Shown: positions 16,711 to 25,987 of the stretch, one piece after another
Numbering within the stretch: the stretch's first letter is position 1
Layout: each line of letters begins with the position of its first letter
From: Streptomyces zinciresistens K42
GTDB lineage: Bacteria; Actinomycetota; Actinomycetes; Streptomycetales; Streptomycetaceae
DNA length: 64,000 nucleotides
Assembly (NCBI RefSeq): GCF_000225525.1
Contig: NZ_AGBF01000007.1
Coordinates: 52,735 to 116,734, forward strand
Direction of reading: 5' to 3'
The notes under the pieces: model-generated
What the model was told of the DNA's origin: nothing
What the model saw: the letters and a program-made list of their open reading frames with translations, nothing else
The model's database searches: none
Translations under genes and position numbers: made by a program

Positions 16711-16725
16711 ACTAAGTAAATTAGC
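16711..16725. promoter_or_regulatory. Class-1 operator
   Basis: ACTAAGTAAATTAGC, 9 of 10 matches. It faces the short Tpx-like stub on the reverse strand and also lies about 150 bp before copZ. Confidence 0.55.
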
Positions 16726-16775
16726 GAGTTGGCCTCGCCTCAAACAGGTCGCGTGAGCAGCACCGCAGATGCGGA

Positions 16776-16792
16776 ATACCCCTAGGGGGTAT
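16776..16792. promoter_or_regulatory. CsoR-type copper operator of copZA
   Basis: ATACCCCTAGGGGGTAT, a textbook CsoR palindrome, 85 bp before the copZ start. Confidence 0.88.
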
Positions 16793-16876
16793 AGCGTTGC
16801 CCTCTGCCGGGAGGGACGGGGAAGCGACGCCCCTCCCGGAAACGACCCACGCATCCAGACCCCCGAGGAAGAAGCC

Positions 16877-17170
16877 ATGACCACTGAGACGAACCCCGGC
16901 TCCTGCTGTGGCACCGGGTCCTGCGGCTCCGGCGCGACGGTCGACGTCCAGGGCGTCGGTGTCACCACCGTCTACAAGGTGTCCGGCATGACCTGCGGCC
17001 ACTGCGAGGGCGCGATCTCGAAGGAGATCTCCGCCCTGGACGGCGTCACCGCGGTCCAGGCCGTCGCCCAGACCGGCGAGGTGACCGTCACCTCCGCCGC
17101 CCCGCTCGACGAGGAGGCCGTCCGCGCCGCCGTCGACGAGGCGGGCTACGAGCTCGTCGGCCGCGCCTGA
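16877..17170 (+). CDS. copZ: Copper chaperone CopZ (heavy-metal-associated domain)
   Basis: 97 residues. A Cys-rich extension (SCCGTGSCGSG) precedes a single HMA domain with metal motif GMTCGHC and the usual VDEAGYEL end. CopZ carries Cu(I) in the cytoplasm to CopA. First gene after the CsoR box and in tandem with copA; the 113-bp gap between them contains an inverted repeat. Confidence 0.92.
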   Translation: MTTETNPGSCCGTGSCGSGATVDVQGVGVTTVYKVSGMTCGHCEGAISKEISALDGVTAVQAVAQTGEVTVTSAAPLDEEAVRAAVDEAGYELVGRA

Positions 17171-17220
17171 CGGCTCAGTCGGGCCCCACGGGCCTCGGAT
17201 ACACGAATTCCTCCCCGCGC

Positions 17221-17261
17221 CGGGACGTATCGCTCCGCTGATACGGACGCCGTACGTCCCG
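17221..17261. repeat. Inverted repeat between copZ and copA
   Basis: CGGGACGTA (17221-17229) pairs with TACGTCCCG (17253-17261), with an inner GTATC/GATAC pair. It could form a stable RNA hairpin that sets the copZ:copA transcript ratio (partial terminator or RNA processing). Inference from symmetry only. Confidence 0.45.
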
Positions 17262-17283
17262 GCCTCCCCCTGGAGATACGCCC

Positions 17284-19605
17284 ATGACCAGCACGGCTCC
17301 CGAGAAGGCAGTCCCCGACACAGCAGCCGCGCCCGCCCATGCGGTCGAGCTCTCCATCGGCGGCATGACCTGCGCCTCGTGCTCGACCCGCATCGAGAAG
17401 AAGCTCAACCGCATGGACGGCGTCACCGCGACCGTCAACTTCGCCACCGAGAAGGCGAAGGTCTCCTACGCGGACGGCATCGAGGTCGCCGACCTCATCG
17501 CCACCGTCGAGAAGACCGGGTACACCGCCGAGGAGCCACCCCCGCCTGCGTCCGCCACTGCCGACGAGAGCGAGGGCGAGGCCGCACCGGCGGCGGACGG
17601 CGAGCTCCTGTCACTGCGGCAGCGGCTGTACGTGTCGCTGGTGCTCACCGTGCCCGTCGTGCTGATGGCGATGGTGCCGGCCCTGCAGTTCGACAACTGG
17701 CAGTGGCTGTCACTGACGCTGGCCGCTCCGGTCGTCGTCTGGGGTGCCCTCCCCTTCCACAGGGCCGCCTGGACGAACGCCCGCCACGGTGCCGCGACCA
17801 TGGACACCCTGGTGTCCATCGGCACGCTCGCCGCGCTCGGCTGGTCGGTGTGGGCGCTGTTCTTCGGGCATGCCGGGATGCCGGGCATGCGGCACGGCTT
17901 CGAGTTCACCGTCTCCCGCGGGGACGGCTCCTCCTCCATCTACCTGGAGGCCGCTGCCGGGGTGACCACGTTCATCCTCGCCGGGCGCTATCTGGAGGCG
18001 AAGTCGAAGCGCAAGGCGGGTGCCGCCCTGCGAGCGCTGCTGGAGCTGGGCGCCAAGGACGTCTCCGTACTGCGCGACGGCAAGGAAGTACGCATCCCTG
18101 TAGCGCAGTTGGCCGTGGGCGACCGCTTCGTCGTACGGCCCGGCGAGAAGGTGGCCACGGACGGAACCGTCGTCGAGGGTTCGTCGGCGGTGGACGCCTC
18201 GATGCTGACCGGCGAGTCCGTGCCGGTCGACGTGACCGTCGGCGACGCCGTGACCGGCGCGACCGTCAACGCGGGCGGCCGACTGGTCGTCGAGACCACC
18301 CGGGTCGGCGCCGACACCCAGCTCGCCCGCATGGCCCGGCTCGTCGAGGACGCCCAGAACGGCAAGGCCGAGGTGCAGCGCCTCGCCGACCGGATATCGT
18401 CGGTCTTCGTTCCCGTGGTCATCCTCATCGCGCTCGGCACGCTGCTGACCTGGCTGTTCGTGACCGGTGACGCCACCGCCGCGTTCACCGCCGCCGTGGC
18501 CGTCCTGATCATCGCCTGCCCCTGCGCGCTGGGGCTGGCCACCCCGACCGCCCTCATGGTCGGCACCGGCCGCGGCGCCCAGCTCGGCATCCTCATCAAG
18601 GGCCCCGAGGTCCTGGAGTCCACCCGCCGCGTCGACACCGTCGTCCTCGACAAGACCGGAACCGTGACCACGGGCCGCATGCAGCTCCTGGACGTCTTCA
18701 CCGCGCCGAGCACGGACGAGGGCGAACTACTGCGGCTGGCGGGTGCGTTGGAGCACGCCTCCGAGCACCCGATCGCCCAGGCCATCGCGGCCGGGGCCGT
18801 CGAGCGAAGCGAGACAGGGGTCCCCCCTGCCGAAGGCTGGGGGAGGGCCGGCAGTCTGCCGGTGCCGGAGAACTTCGAGAACATCGCCGGCCTCGGCGTC
18901 CAGGGCGTCGTCGACGGACACGCGGTGCTCGTCGGCCGCGAGAAACTCCTCAAGGAGTGGGTCATCGAGCTGCCCCGGGATCTGGCCGAAGCCAAGGCCG
19001 CCGCCGAGGCCGAGGGGCGCACCGCGGTCGCCGTCGCCTGGGACGGCGAGGCACGCGGTGTCCTCACCGTCGCCGACGCGATCAAGGACACCAGCGCCCA
19101 GGCCGTGGCCGAACTGCGCGCACTCGGCCTGAAGCCCGTCCTGCTGACCGGGGACAACCAGCTCGTCGCCGAGTCCGTCGCCCGCTCCGTCGGCATCGAC
19201 GAGGTGATCGCCGAGGTCCTGCCCGAGGACAAGGTGGAGGTCGTCAAGCGGCTGCAGGACGAGGGCCGTACGGTCGCGATGGTCGGCGACGGCGTCAACG
19301 ACGCGGCCGCCCTCGCCACCGCCGACCTGGGCCTCGCGATGGGCACCGGCACGGACGCCGCGATCGAGGCGGGCGACCTGACCCTCGTACGGGGCGACCT
19401 GCGGGTGGCCGCCGACGCGATCCGCCTCTCCCGCAGGACCCTCGCGACCATCAAGGGCAACCTCTTCTGGGCCTTCGGCTACAACGTCGCGGCGCTGCCG
19501 CTCGCCGCCCTCGGCATGCTCAACCCGATGATCGCGGGAGCGGCGATGGCGTTCTCGTCGGTCTTCGTGGTGACCAACAGCCTGCGGCTGCGGTCGTTCA
19601 AGTAG
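17284..19605 (+). CDS. copA: Copper-exporting P1B-type ATPase CopA
   Basis: 773 residues. N-terminal HMA domain with GMTCASC, membrane segments, actuator TGES, CPC ion motif ([13 protein letters not shown], near residue 411), phosphorylation motif DKTGT (near 457), HP motif (ASEHPIAQ) and hinge GDGVND. CPC with an N-terminal CxxC domain is the Cu(I) exporter class. About 14 extra residues ([14 protein letters not shown]) follow the HP motif and are encoded by a Streptomyces-like palindromic repeat inserted in frame. CsoR-controlled with copZ; a strong terminator follows. Confidence 0.95.
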   Translation: MTSTAPEKAVPDTAAAPAHAVELSIGGMTCASCSTRIEKKLNRMDGVTATVNFATEKAKVSYADGIEVADLIATVEKTGYTAEEPPPPASATADESEGEAAPAADGELLSLRQRLYVSLVLTVPVVLMAMVPALQFDNWQWLSLTLAAPVVVWGALPFHRAAWTNARHGAATMDTLVSIGTLAALGWSVWALFFGHAGMPGMRHGFEFTVSRGDGSSSIYLEAAAGVTTFILAGRYLEAKSKRKAGAALRALLELGAKDVSVLRDGKEVRIPVAQLAVGDRFVVRPGEKVATDGTVVEGSSAVDASMLTGESVPVDVTVGDAVTGATVNAGGRLVVETTRVGADTQLARMARLVEDAQNGKAEVQRLADRISSVFVPVVILIALGTLLTWLFVTGDATAAFTAAVAVLIIACPCALGLATPTALMVGTGRGAQLGILIKGPEVLESTRRVDTVVLDKTGTVTTGRMQLLDVFTAPSTDEGELLRLAGALEHASEHPIAQAIAAGAVERSETGVPPAEGWGRAGSLPVPENFENIAGLGVQGVVDGHAVLVGREKLLKEWVIELPRDLAEAKAAAEAEGRTAVAVAWDGEARGVLTVADAIKDTSAQAVAELRALGLKPVLLTGDNQLVAESVARSVGIDEVIAEVLPEDKVEVVKRLQDEGRTVAMVGDGVNDAAALATADLGLAMGTGTDAAIEAGDLTLVRGDLRVAADAIRLSRRTLATIKGNLFWAFGYNVAALPLAALGMLNPMIAGAAMAFSSVFVVTNSLRLRSFK
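18807..18848. repeat. In-frame palindromic repeat inside copA
   Basis: About 42 bp beginning CGAAGCGAGACAGGGGTCCC and ending GGCTGGGGGAGGG interrupts the copA nucleotide-binding domain without breaking the frame. Similar GAGCGAAGCGAG/GGGGTCCCCC pieces are scattered in Streptomyces genomes. The flanking sequence (AIAAGAVE ... LPVPENFEN) would be contiguous in an uninterrupted CopA. Boundaries are approximate. Confidence 0.5.
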
Positions 19606-19629
19606 GCCTGAGAACAACGCTGCTGATCG

Positions 19630-19660
19630 GAGGGGCCCGGCCTTGCTGGCCGGGCCCCTC
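19630..19660 (+). terminator. Intrinsic terminator-like hairpin after copA
   Basis: GAGGGGCCCGGCC pairs perfectly with GGCCGGGCCCCTC around a TTGCT loop: a 13-bp GC stem 25 bp after the copA stop. There is no U-tract, as is usual in Streptomyces. Confidence 0.8.
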
Positions 19661-19804
19661 GGCGTTGAGCCGCTCCGCTGTGACGTTCAGAGCTTCGTGA
19701 CGCCAGTTCTCCGTCGCTCTCTGGTGCGTTGGAAGGCTGCGGAACGCGTCACCGCAGGGGCGGAGCCAGGGAACAAGCCGGAGCGAGCAAGGCCGGGCCG
19801 GCGG

Positions 19805-20482
19805 TCAGGTGGGGGTGTTGGGCCGGGCCAGTCCAAGGTCGTAGGCGAAGATCACGGCCTGGATCCGGTCGCGGGCGCCGATCTTCGCGAGGACGCGTCC
19901 GACGTGGGTCTTGACCGTGGACTGGGACAGCACCAGCCGGTCGGCGATCTCGGAGTTGGTCCAGCCGCGGCCGATGGCGACCAGGATCTCGCGCTCGCGC
20001 TCGGTGAGGGAACGCAGCCGGGGATCCTGGTCGGCTTCGCGGCCGTGCGGGATGCCCGGCAGCTGGTGGGCGTAGGCGTCCAGGAGGCGGCGGGTGAGCC
20101 CGGGGGCGATGACCGCGTCACCGGAGGCGACGGCGCGGATACCGGCCAGGAGTTCCTCCGGGAGGGCGTCCTTGAGGAGGAAGCCGCTGGCGCCGGCGCG
20201 CAGTGCGGCGTGGGCGTACTCGTCGAGGTCGAAGGTGGTGAGGACCAGTACGCGGGAGCGGCCGCCGGCGGCGACGATGTGCCGGGTGGCCTCGATGCCG
20301 TCCATACCGGGCATGCGTACGTCCATGAGCACGACGTCCGGGCGTAGTTCGGCGGTCTTGCGGACCGCCTCCGCGCCGTGGGCGGCCTCGCCGATGACCT
20401 CGGTCTCGGGGTTGTTCTCCAGCAGCATGCGGAAGCCGAGGCGCTGCAGCGGCTGGTCGTCGACGATGAGCACGGTCGTCAT
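19805..20482 (-). CDS. NarL/FixJ-type response regulator
   Basis: 225 residues. Receiver domain with VLIVDDQ, phospho-acceptor in VVLMDVRMPGMDG and conserved Lys in GFLLKDA; C-terminal LuxR-type helix-turn-helix (LTEREREILVAIGRGWTNSEIADRLVLSQSTVKTHVGRVLAKIGARDR). Its ATG overlaps the kinase stop (ATGA). It probably controls the ABC transporter genes transcribed just before it on the same strand. Confidence 0.92.
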   Translation of the reverse strand: MTTVLIVDDQPLQRLGFRMLLENNPETEVIGEAAHGAEAVRKTAELRPDVVLMDVRMPGMDGIEATRHIVAAGGRSRVLVLTTFDLDEYAHAALRAGASGFLLKDALPEELLAGIRAVASGDAVIAPGLTRRLLDAYAHQLPGIPHGREADQDPRLRSLTEREREILVAIGRGWTNSEIADRLVLSQSTVKTHVGRVLAKIGARDRIQAVIFAYDLGLARPNTPT

Positions 20483-21810
20483 GTCGGGCTGTCCGTTCGC
20501 GGCAGCGGCGACCCGCCTGCCGTGGTGAGGTGGAAGGCGGCGTCGACGGCCCAGCCGCCGCCCGGGCGCGGTCCGGCCGTGACCGTTCCGCCGTACAGGG
20601 CGGCTCGTTCCCGCATACCCGCGATGCCGTGCCCTTCGCCCTCGGGGTCGGTCGGAGGATGGTGCGCGGGTTGCGGGAGGCCGCCCGCCGGGCCGGTGTC
20701 CTCGACGCGGACGTGCAGTTCCTCGCCTTCGGCGGCGACGGTGAGCCGGGCATTGGTGTCGGTGCCCGCATGCTTGAGGGTGTTGGTCAGTGCTTCCTGC
20801 ACGATGCGGTAGACGGCGAGCTGTATCCCCGCGCCCAGGGCCTCCGGCTGCCCGACTGTGCGGTAGTGGACCTGCGGGCCGGCGGCGCGGACGCGTTCGC
20901 ACAGCGCGTCGAGGCCGGCGATGCCGGGCTGGGGGCTGAGTTCGCTCGCCATTGTCACGTCCGGTGGGTCCTGGCCGGGCGCCTCGCGCAGCACCGCGAG
21001 CGTGCGGCGCAGTTCGCCCAGGGCCTGGCGGCCGGTGCCGGCGATCAGCTGGAGCGCCTGCTTGCCGCGCTGAGGGACGAAGTCCACCGCGTCGGCGCCG
21101 CCGTCGGCCAGCCCGATGATGACCGCGAGGTTGTGGCCGACGATGTCGTGCATCTCGCGTGCGATCCGGGCACGCTCGGCGGCGGCGGCCAGCCGGCTGC
21201 GCTGATCGCGTTCCAGCTCCAGCCGGGCCGCCCGGTCCCGCAGCGCCACCAGGTAGGCCCAGCCGAGCCGGATGCCCAGGCCCAGGGCGACGGCGGCGGT
21301 CGCGGCGCTGCCGAGGAAGAACAGCGCGACGAGCGGGGACAGCGGGACGGGCACGCGCACCGCCGCCAGCCCGAGGGCGGCGAGCACGGCCGCGCAGCCG
21401 AACCCCAGATGCCGCAGCCTGCCGTGCCTGGCCAGGCTGTAGAGGGCGATGAACAGGGCGATGTCGCTGTGCAGCGAGACATCCAGCGACCACTGCACCA
21501 GGAAGACCGCCAGGACGGCGCCGAGGACCGCTGAAGGCGCTCTGCGCCGCCACAGCAGCGGCAGGATCAGCCCGAGCTGCAGAGCCACGATGCCGTACGG
21601 GGGCAGGCCCCCCGTACGGACGAGCGCCACGTGCTGCCGGCCGGTGCGCAGGTCCAGCAGGCCGAAGACCAGCAGGGCGGCCAGCACCAGCGCGGTGTCC
21701 AGCACCCAGGGGCGGGCCTGGTCGACGCGCCGCAGCCGACGTGCGACGCGGGTCAGCCACGCGACCTGGGGGTGACCCCACAGGGGGTCCTCGGTCATCA
21801 CGGTCGTCAT
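20479..21810 (-). CDS. Sensor histidine kinase (HisKA_3 / NarX-DesK type)
   Basis: About 443 residues from ATG 21810 (ATG 21798 possible). N-terminal half has four to five membrane segments with little outside sequence. The dimerisation/phosphoacceptor region is ERARIAREMHDIVGHNLAVIIGLADGG, with His in REMHD, and the ATPase domain ends EDTGPAGG ... GHGIAGMRERAALYGG. Short-loop kinases of this kind often sense membrane-active agents. Co-transcribed with the response regulator. Confidence 0.9.
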   Translation of the reverse strand: MTTVMTEDPLWGHPQVAWLTRVARRLRRVDQARPWVLDTALVLAALLVFGLLDLRTGRQHVALVRTGGLPPYGIVALQLGLILPLLWRRRAPSAVLGAVLAVFLVQWSLDVSLHSDIALFIALYSLARHGRLRHLGFGCAAVLAALGLAAVRVPVPLSPLVALFFLGSAATAAVALGLGIRLGWAYLVALRDRAARLELERDQRSRLAAAAERARIAREMHDIVGHNLAVIIGLADGGADAVDFVPQRGKQALQLIAGTGRQALGELRRTLAVLREAPGQDPPDVTMASELSPQPGIAGLDALCERVRAAGPQVHYRTVGQPEALGAGIQLAVYRIVQEALTNTLKHAGTDTNARLTVAAEGEELHVRVEDTGPAGGLPQPAHHPPTDPEGEGHGIAGMRERAALYGGTVTAGPRPGGGWAVDAAFHLTTAGGSPLPRTDSPT

Positions 21811-21903
21811 GGGCGGCACCTGTCCATCATCGGTGATCCTTCGAGCGACACCTCCAGGAGTTCCGCGAAGGGCGTCGCACACGGGGCGCACCGGGCGGGG
21901 CCG

Positions 21904-22752
21904 TCACGCGTCGCTGCGCATCAGCCGGTAGGCGGCGCCGGCCAGCGCCAGCAGCGTCCAGCACAGCAGCACGGCGAGACCGGCTCCGGGCGACAGCGCA
22001 TCGGAGGACTGGGACAGGCCGTACATCGACTCACCCGCGTTGCTGGGCAGGTACGGCCCGAGGTCCTGCTCCCAGTCACTCGGCAGCAGAGCGACCAGCC
22101 CGGGGATCAGGAGCAGTACGGCGACCAGCACGGCGACGCCTCCCGCGACCGAGCGCAGCACGGCACCCAGGGCGATGCCGATCACCCCGACCAGGGCGAG
22201 GTAGACCCCGCCGCCCAGCAGGCTGCGCACCACACCGTCACTCGACAGCGAGAGCGCCACCGGCGTGCCGGAAAGGAAATGGCTGCCGGCCTTGTACGAG
22301 ACGAAGGCGCCGACGCCGCCCACGGCAAGGGCGACGAGGGCGAGGACCGCCGCCTTGGACCACAGCACCGGGAGCCGACGCGGAACCGCCGCCAGCGTCG
22401 AGCGGATCGTGCCGGTGGAGTACTCCCCCGCGGTGACGAGCACTCCCAGGACCCCCAGCGCCAGTTGGCCGAAGCTGATCCCGAACAGGGCCAGGCTGAC
22501 GGCTGTGGCACCGGCGAAGTGCCCCTCCACGGGCCGGCCCGCCTCGCTCTGGGACGCGTACCGTGCCGCGGCGATCAGCCCGAAGGCCAGAACGAACAGC
22601 AGCGCCAGACCGAGGGTGATCCAGGTGGAACGCAACGACCAGAACTTCGACCATTCCGAGCGCAGGACCCGCCAGGACGTCACCTTGTAGACGGGCCGCT
22701 CGCTGCGCACGGGGCTCTCGTCGGGAGCGGGGGCCTGGGTGACGGTGCTCAT
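21904..22752 (-). CDS. ABC transporter permease
   Basis: 282 residues. Starts with a soluble tail, then VLRSEWSKFWSLRSTWITLGLALLFVLAFG and five more hydrophobic segments (including ALFGISFGQLALGVLGVLVTAGEYSTGTIRSTLAAVPRR). This is the ABC-2 type permease paired with drug or peptide export ATPases. Its start overlaps the ATPase stop. Confidence 0.85.
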   Translation of the reverse strand: MSTVTQAPAPDESPVRSERPVYKVTSWRVLRSEWSKFWSLRSTWITLGLALLFVLAFGLIAAARYASQSEAGRPVEGHFAGATAVSLALFGISFGQLALGVLGVLVTAGEYSTGTIRSTLAAVPRRLPVLWSKAAVLALVALAVGGVGAFVSYKAGSHFLSGTPVALSLSSDGVVRSLLGGGVYLALVGVIGIALGAVLRSVAGGVAVLVAVLLLIPGLVALLPSDWEQDLGPYLPSNAGESMYGLSQSSDALSPGAGLAVLLCWTLLALAGAAYRLMRSDA

Positions 22753-23717
22753 GCTGCGCTCCCGCTCTTCTCGGTGGCGTCGGCCTCGCCGGCGGCGCGT
22801 CGGCCAAGGGTGGTGCTGCCGTGGTACTCGACGGCGTCGCTGGTGATGTCCATGAACGCCTGCTCCAGCGAGACCGTCTGGGGGGTGAGCTCGAACAGGG
22901 CGATCCCGGCCTCGGCCGCCCTGATCCCGATCGTGCGCGCCGACAGCCCCGTGACCTGCAGCTCCTCGGAGCCCGCACGGCCGGTGATCTCCACGCCCGG
23001 ACCCGCGAGGACTTCACGCAGGCGGCCGGGGTCGGCGCTTGCCACCTTCACACTGTCGCCACCGGCCTGGCGGACCAGATCGTGGACGGTGGTGTCCGCG
23101 AGCAGCCGCCCCCGGCCGACGATGATCAGGTGGTCGGCGACCTGCGAGATCTCGCTCATCAGATGCGAGGAGACGAAGACGGTACGGCCCTCGGCGGCGA
23201 GATCGGTGAGCAGGTTGCGGATCCACAACACACCCTCGGGGTCCAGGCCGTTGACAGGCTCGTCCAGGATGACCGTGGCCGGGTCGCCGAGCAGCGCGGC
23301 GGCAATCCCCAGCCGCTGGCCCATGCCCAGGGAGAACGCACCCACGCGCTTCCTCGCCACAGAACCCAGGCCCGTCAGCTCGATGACCTCCTCCACCCGG
23401 CGGCGCGGGATGCCGTGTGTGTGGGCCTGCGCCATCAGGTGGGCGTAGGCGGTGCGGCCGGGATGCACCGCCCTGGCCTCCAGCAGCGCGCCGACCTCCT
23501 GCAACGGCGCGGCGTGCCGCGCGTAGCGGCGGCCGCCCACGGTGACCGTGCCCCCGGTGGGGGCGTCCAGCCCAATGATCAGCCGCATGGTCGTGGACTT
23601 GCCCGCGCCATTGGGCCCGAGGAAGCCGGTGACGGCACCGGGCCTGACCGTGAAGTCGAGCCGGTCCACCGCCGTCTTCTCCCCGTACCGTTTCGTCAGC
23701 TGATACGCCTCGATCAT
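22749..23717 (-). CDS. ABC transporter ATP-binding protein
   Basis: 322 residues; GGAGG before ATG 23717. Walker A GPNGAGKST, signature FSLGMGQRLGIA, Walker B TVILDEPVNGLDPEG, switch VSSHLMSE. The C-terminal extension (about residues 220-322) is typical of drug-export ABC ATPases. It is the first gene of a four-gene reverse-strand unit: ATPase, permease, sensor kinase, response regulator. This resembles antibiotic-sensing/resistance modules; the substrate is unknown. Confidence 0.9.
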   Translation of the reverse strand: MIEAYQLTKRYGEKTAVDRLDFTVRPGAVTGFLGPNGAGKSTTMRLIIGLDAPTGGTVTVGGRRYARHAAPLQEVGALLEARAVHPGRTAYAHLMAQAHTHGIPRRRVEEVIELTGLGSVARKRVGAFSLGMGQRLGIAAALLGDPATVILDEPVNGLDPEGVLWIRNLLTDLAAEGRTVFVSSHLMSEISQVADHLIIVGRGRLLADTTVHDLVRQAGGDSVKVASADPGRLREVLAGPGVEITGRAGSEELQVTGLSARTIGIRAAEAGIALFELTPQTVSLEQAFMDITSDAVEYHGSTTLGRRAAGEADATEKSGSAA

Positions 23718-24015
23718 CGCGCCTCCGTGGCAGAACTCCGACGGACCCCGCCGGCCCGCGTCACCGCCCACGCTAGGCACGGGTGCCGCCCGCCCCGTAG
23801 TACCCGGGGGCCATCCGGAGCACGGGCGTCGTACCGCGGTACCACAGGCGGCAGGCAACGCTCGCCCGGCAGCTGTACACGCAGAGCATTCCGGTACGGA
23901 CATCGCCACCATGCTCGGCGCAGTCCCGCCACTGTCTTCCGCCACCTCGACAGCGGTCCGGTACTTCAGTCGCCGAGCGGCCAGTGATCACCCCCGTGCC
24001 GAGCACGGGCCGGGA

Positions 24016-24333
24016 TCACGTGCGCAGCAGCCGCTCGACGGCCTGCGCAGCCTCGGCGACCTTGTTCCGGGACACGTCCCCTCCCGCCGCCATGGCCTCG
24101 CGCACGCAGTGCTCCAAGTGGCCTTCCAGCAGTTGCATGGCCACCGCCTGGAGAGCCTTGGTGGTCGCCCCGACCTGGGTGAGCACGTCGATGCAGTACT
24201 GATCCTCCTGCACCAGGCGCTGCAGGCCGCGGATCTGGCCCTCGATGCGACGGAGTCGCTTGAGGACGGCGTCCTTGTCGTCGTGGTAGCCCGGTGACGC
24301 CTGCTCGACCTCGGCTTGCTCAAGCTGCCTCAT
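24016..24333 (-). CDS. csoR: Copper-sensing repressor CsoR
   Basis: 105 residues from ATG 24333. All-helical CsoR fold: DAVLKRLRRIEGQIRGLQRLVQEDQYCIDVLTQVGATTKALQAVAMQLLEGHLEHCV. The Cu(I) ligands are Cys (YCID), His and Cys (GHLEHCV). CsoR releases DNA when it binds Cu(I). A CsoR box overlaps its start codon, which implies autoregulation and perhaps a leaderless transcript. Confidence 0.9.
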   Translation of the reverse strand: MRQLEQAEVEQASPGYHDDKDAVLKRLRRIEGQIRGLQRLVQEDQYCIDVLTQVGATTKALQAVAMQLLEGHLEHCVREAMAAGGDVSRNKVAEAAQAVERLLRT

Positions 24334-24348
24334 ACCCCCCAAAGGTAT
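24332..24348. promoter_or_regulatory. CsoR box overlapping the csoR start
   Basis: ATACCCCCCAAAGGTAT, palindromic ends with a degenerate centre. It overlaps the start codon of csoR on the reverse strand. Confidence 0.7.
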
Positions 24349-25040
24349 TACCTGGCGGCGCCGGACGGAAGCCGGACGCACCTCCCCGCAGGAGGCCCGG
24401 GGTCCGGCTGCAAGGGCCTGAGCCTGCCGGGCAGTCGAAGGCTCCTCCTGCCGCGCGCCCTCCCCGCCGTCCCACCGCCCCCTTGCGGTCGCTCATCGCC
24501 GACCCGCCCTGCCTGGCGTGACTCGACAGGTGGCCAGGCGGGTCGGCCCGGCGTCTCCCGGTGCCGCGGACGGCGTGTTCCGTCGCCCCGGCTCGGCGTG
24601 GTTGCTGCGCTGCCTGTATCACGTCCGGCCGGTCAATCGGCGGCTGACAGGACGGGGATGGACGTCATGAACGACGACAACGAGTGCGCCGGGCACCTGT
24701 CGAAGCAGTCTCGGCTCACGCGCGTGCGGCAATCGGCCCGCAGGTGGCAGACCGGGCAGCTTGTGCGGCGCTGGGGGCGCCGGCTCTCTTCGGGGCACTC
24801 AGTCGCCCACCAGTGAGGAGCTTCCAGGCATTTCAGGCTGTGTACGTTGGCGATGAATACGGCAAAGCGAGTCGCTGCACCCATCGCGCATCAACATCAA
24901 ACGCCCACTCGGAAGCTGTGTCCTACCTTCTCTCCGCGGGTCACCGCGCCGGGAAGCTTCGCATCGGTGAAACCCGAGAGCCCGGCCGGTGTCGTGGCGG
25001 GGGCTCCACTGACACCGGCCGGGCGTTCGCAGGGCGACGG
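24349..25040. other. Intergenic region with no supported gene
   Basis: A 692-bp gap. A reverse frame (24633-24884) has a CPVCHLRADC zinc-knuckle-like stretch, but its codon use is mixed and no ribosome site precedes it. A forward frame from 24667 is 49 codons of basic low-complexity sequence. I see no RNA gene or clear terminator. Confidence 0.3.
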
Positions 25041-25760
25041 TTACTGGTGACGTGCGGCATCCACGTCGGCAGTCGGCGCGAGGCCGGGCCGGTGGCCGTC
25101 TGCGTCCGTGGCACCTGTGCCGCGGACCACGGACAGGAAGTCCCGCAGCGTGACGAGCTTGAGGCCCGTCCGGCGGGCCTGCTCCATGTGGTTGCGCTCC
25201 GGATAGGAGTAGTACGAGCCGCCCTCCGGCTGGGGCCGCGCCTCGTCGAGGAGGCGGTCGAAGTCGGACAGGACCTCGTCCAGTATCCCGACTCCCGCAC
25301 GGTTGACCCAGGAGTCGTTGAACAGGACACTGCGGCCCGCGGGCGGGACGGTGGTGCGCTGGGCGAGGACCGGGCCCGCGTCGATCTCCCGGTTCTCGAT
25401 CAGATGGGCCGAGATGCCGAAGGGTGTGCCCGGCTCCAGGGCGCTGAAGAGGGTGGGGAACAGGCCGCGGCAGTGCGGCAGGTAGGCGGCGTGGACGTTG
25501 ATCACCGCACGCTTGGGGGCGGCGATCACGCGTTCGCGGATGATCTGGTCGAACCAGTAGATGACGATGAAGTCGAGGTCGGCAGCCTCCAGCCTGGCGG
25601 CCACCTCGGGCGAGTTCACGTTGCCGGTGTTGATGTACTCGATGCCGTGGGCCTCGCAGAGTTCCCGGACGCCACGGCGCGTGCTGCGGCCGCCGCGCAG
25701 GCGAGCGAGCAGCCGGTCGGCCCGGACCGCGGCGGGGTACAGCATGAACGAGTACGGCAC
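25041..25760 (-). CDS. Formyltransferase family protein (formyl-THF dependent)
   Basis: About 240 residues. The core matches the formyl_trans_N domain: FIVIYWFDQIIRERVIAAPKRAVINVHAAYLPHCRG, GTPFGISAHLIENREIDAGPVLAQ. The catalytic Asn, His and Asp of this family are present (INVH ... EIDAG). It is not a standard Fmt because the C-terminal tRNA-binding domain is missing; sugar or amino-acid N-formyltransferases are closer in size. The start is uncertain: GTG 25760 or ATG 25745 lie downstream of a CsoR box. The N-terminal strand is unusual and may be eroded. Copper control of a formyltransferase is unexpected. Confidence 0.65.
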   Translation of the reverse strand: MPYSFMLYPAAVRADRLLARLRGGRSTRRGVRELCEAHGIEYINTGNVNSPEVAARLEAADLDFIVIYWFDQIIRERVIAAPKRAVINVHAAYLPHCRGLFPTLFSALEPGTPFGISAHLIENREIDAGPVLAQRTTVPPAGRSVLFNDSWVNRAGVGILDEVLSDFDRLLDEARPQPEGGSYYSYPERNHMEQARRTGLKLVTLRDFLSVVRGTGATDADGHRPGLAPTADVDAARHQ

Positions 25761-25828
25761 ACTGACCGGCAGGAGCGGCTCGAACGAATCGACGACAGCT
25801 CTCGGATGCCCGTACAGGGCAGGGCAGG

Positions 25829-25843
25829 ATACCCCGGGGGTAA
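25829..25843. promoter_or_regulatory. CsoR-like box before the formyltransferase
   Basis: ATACCCCGGGGGTAA, the CsoR half-sites with a one-base centre. It is 69 bp upstream of the likely formyltransferase start on the reverse strand. Confidence 0.6.
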
Positions 25844-25939
25844 CTGGCAACCAGCGGGCGCCACTCACCCCCACACGGCACTCGAGCGCTACCCGCGCCC
25901 CTCCATAAGACCCCGCATCCACGGCTCCGCAAGCGACTT

Positions 25940-25954
25940 ATTAAGCTCCTTAGA
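25940..25954. promoter_or_regulatory. Class-1 operator before tlpA-ccdA
   Basis: ATTAAGCTCCTTAGA, 8 of 10 matches to ACTAA-N5-TTAGT, 34 bp before the GTG of the thioredoxin-like gene. Confidence 0.5.
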
Positions 25955-25987
25955 AGCTCAGATCAAGCCGTCGTGAAGGAGGCAGCC

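Noticed and set aside
24633..24884. Reverse frame with a CPVCHLRADC zinc-knuckle-like stretch
   Set aside because: Mixed codon use, no ribosome site and no family match.
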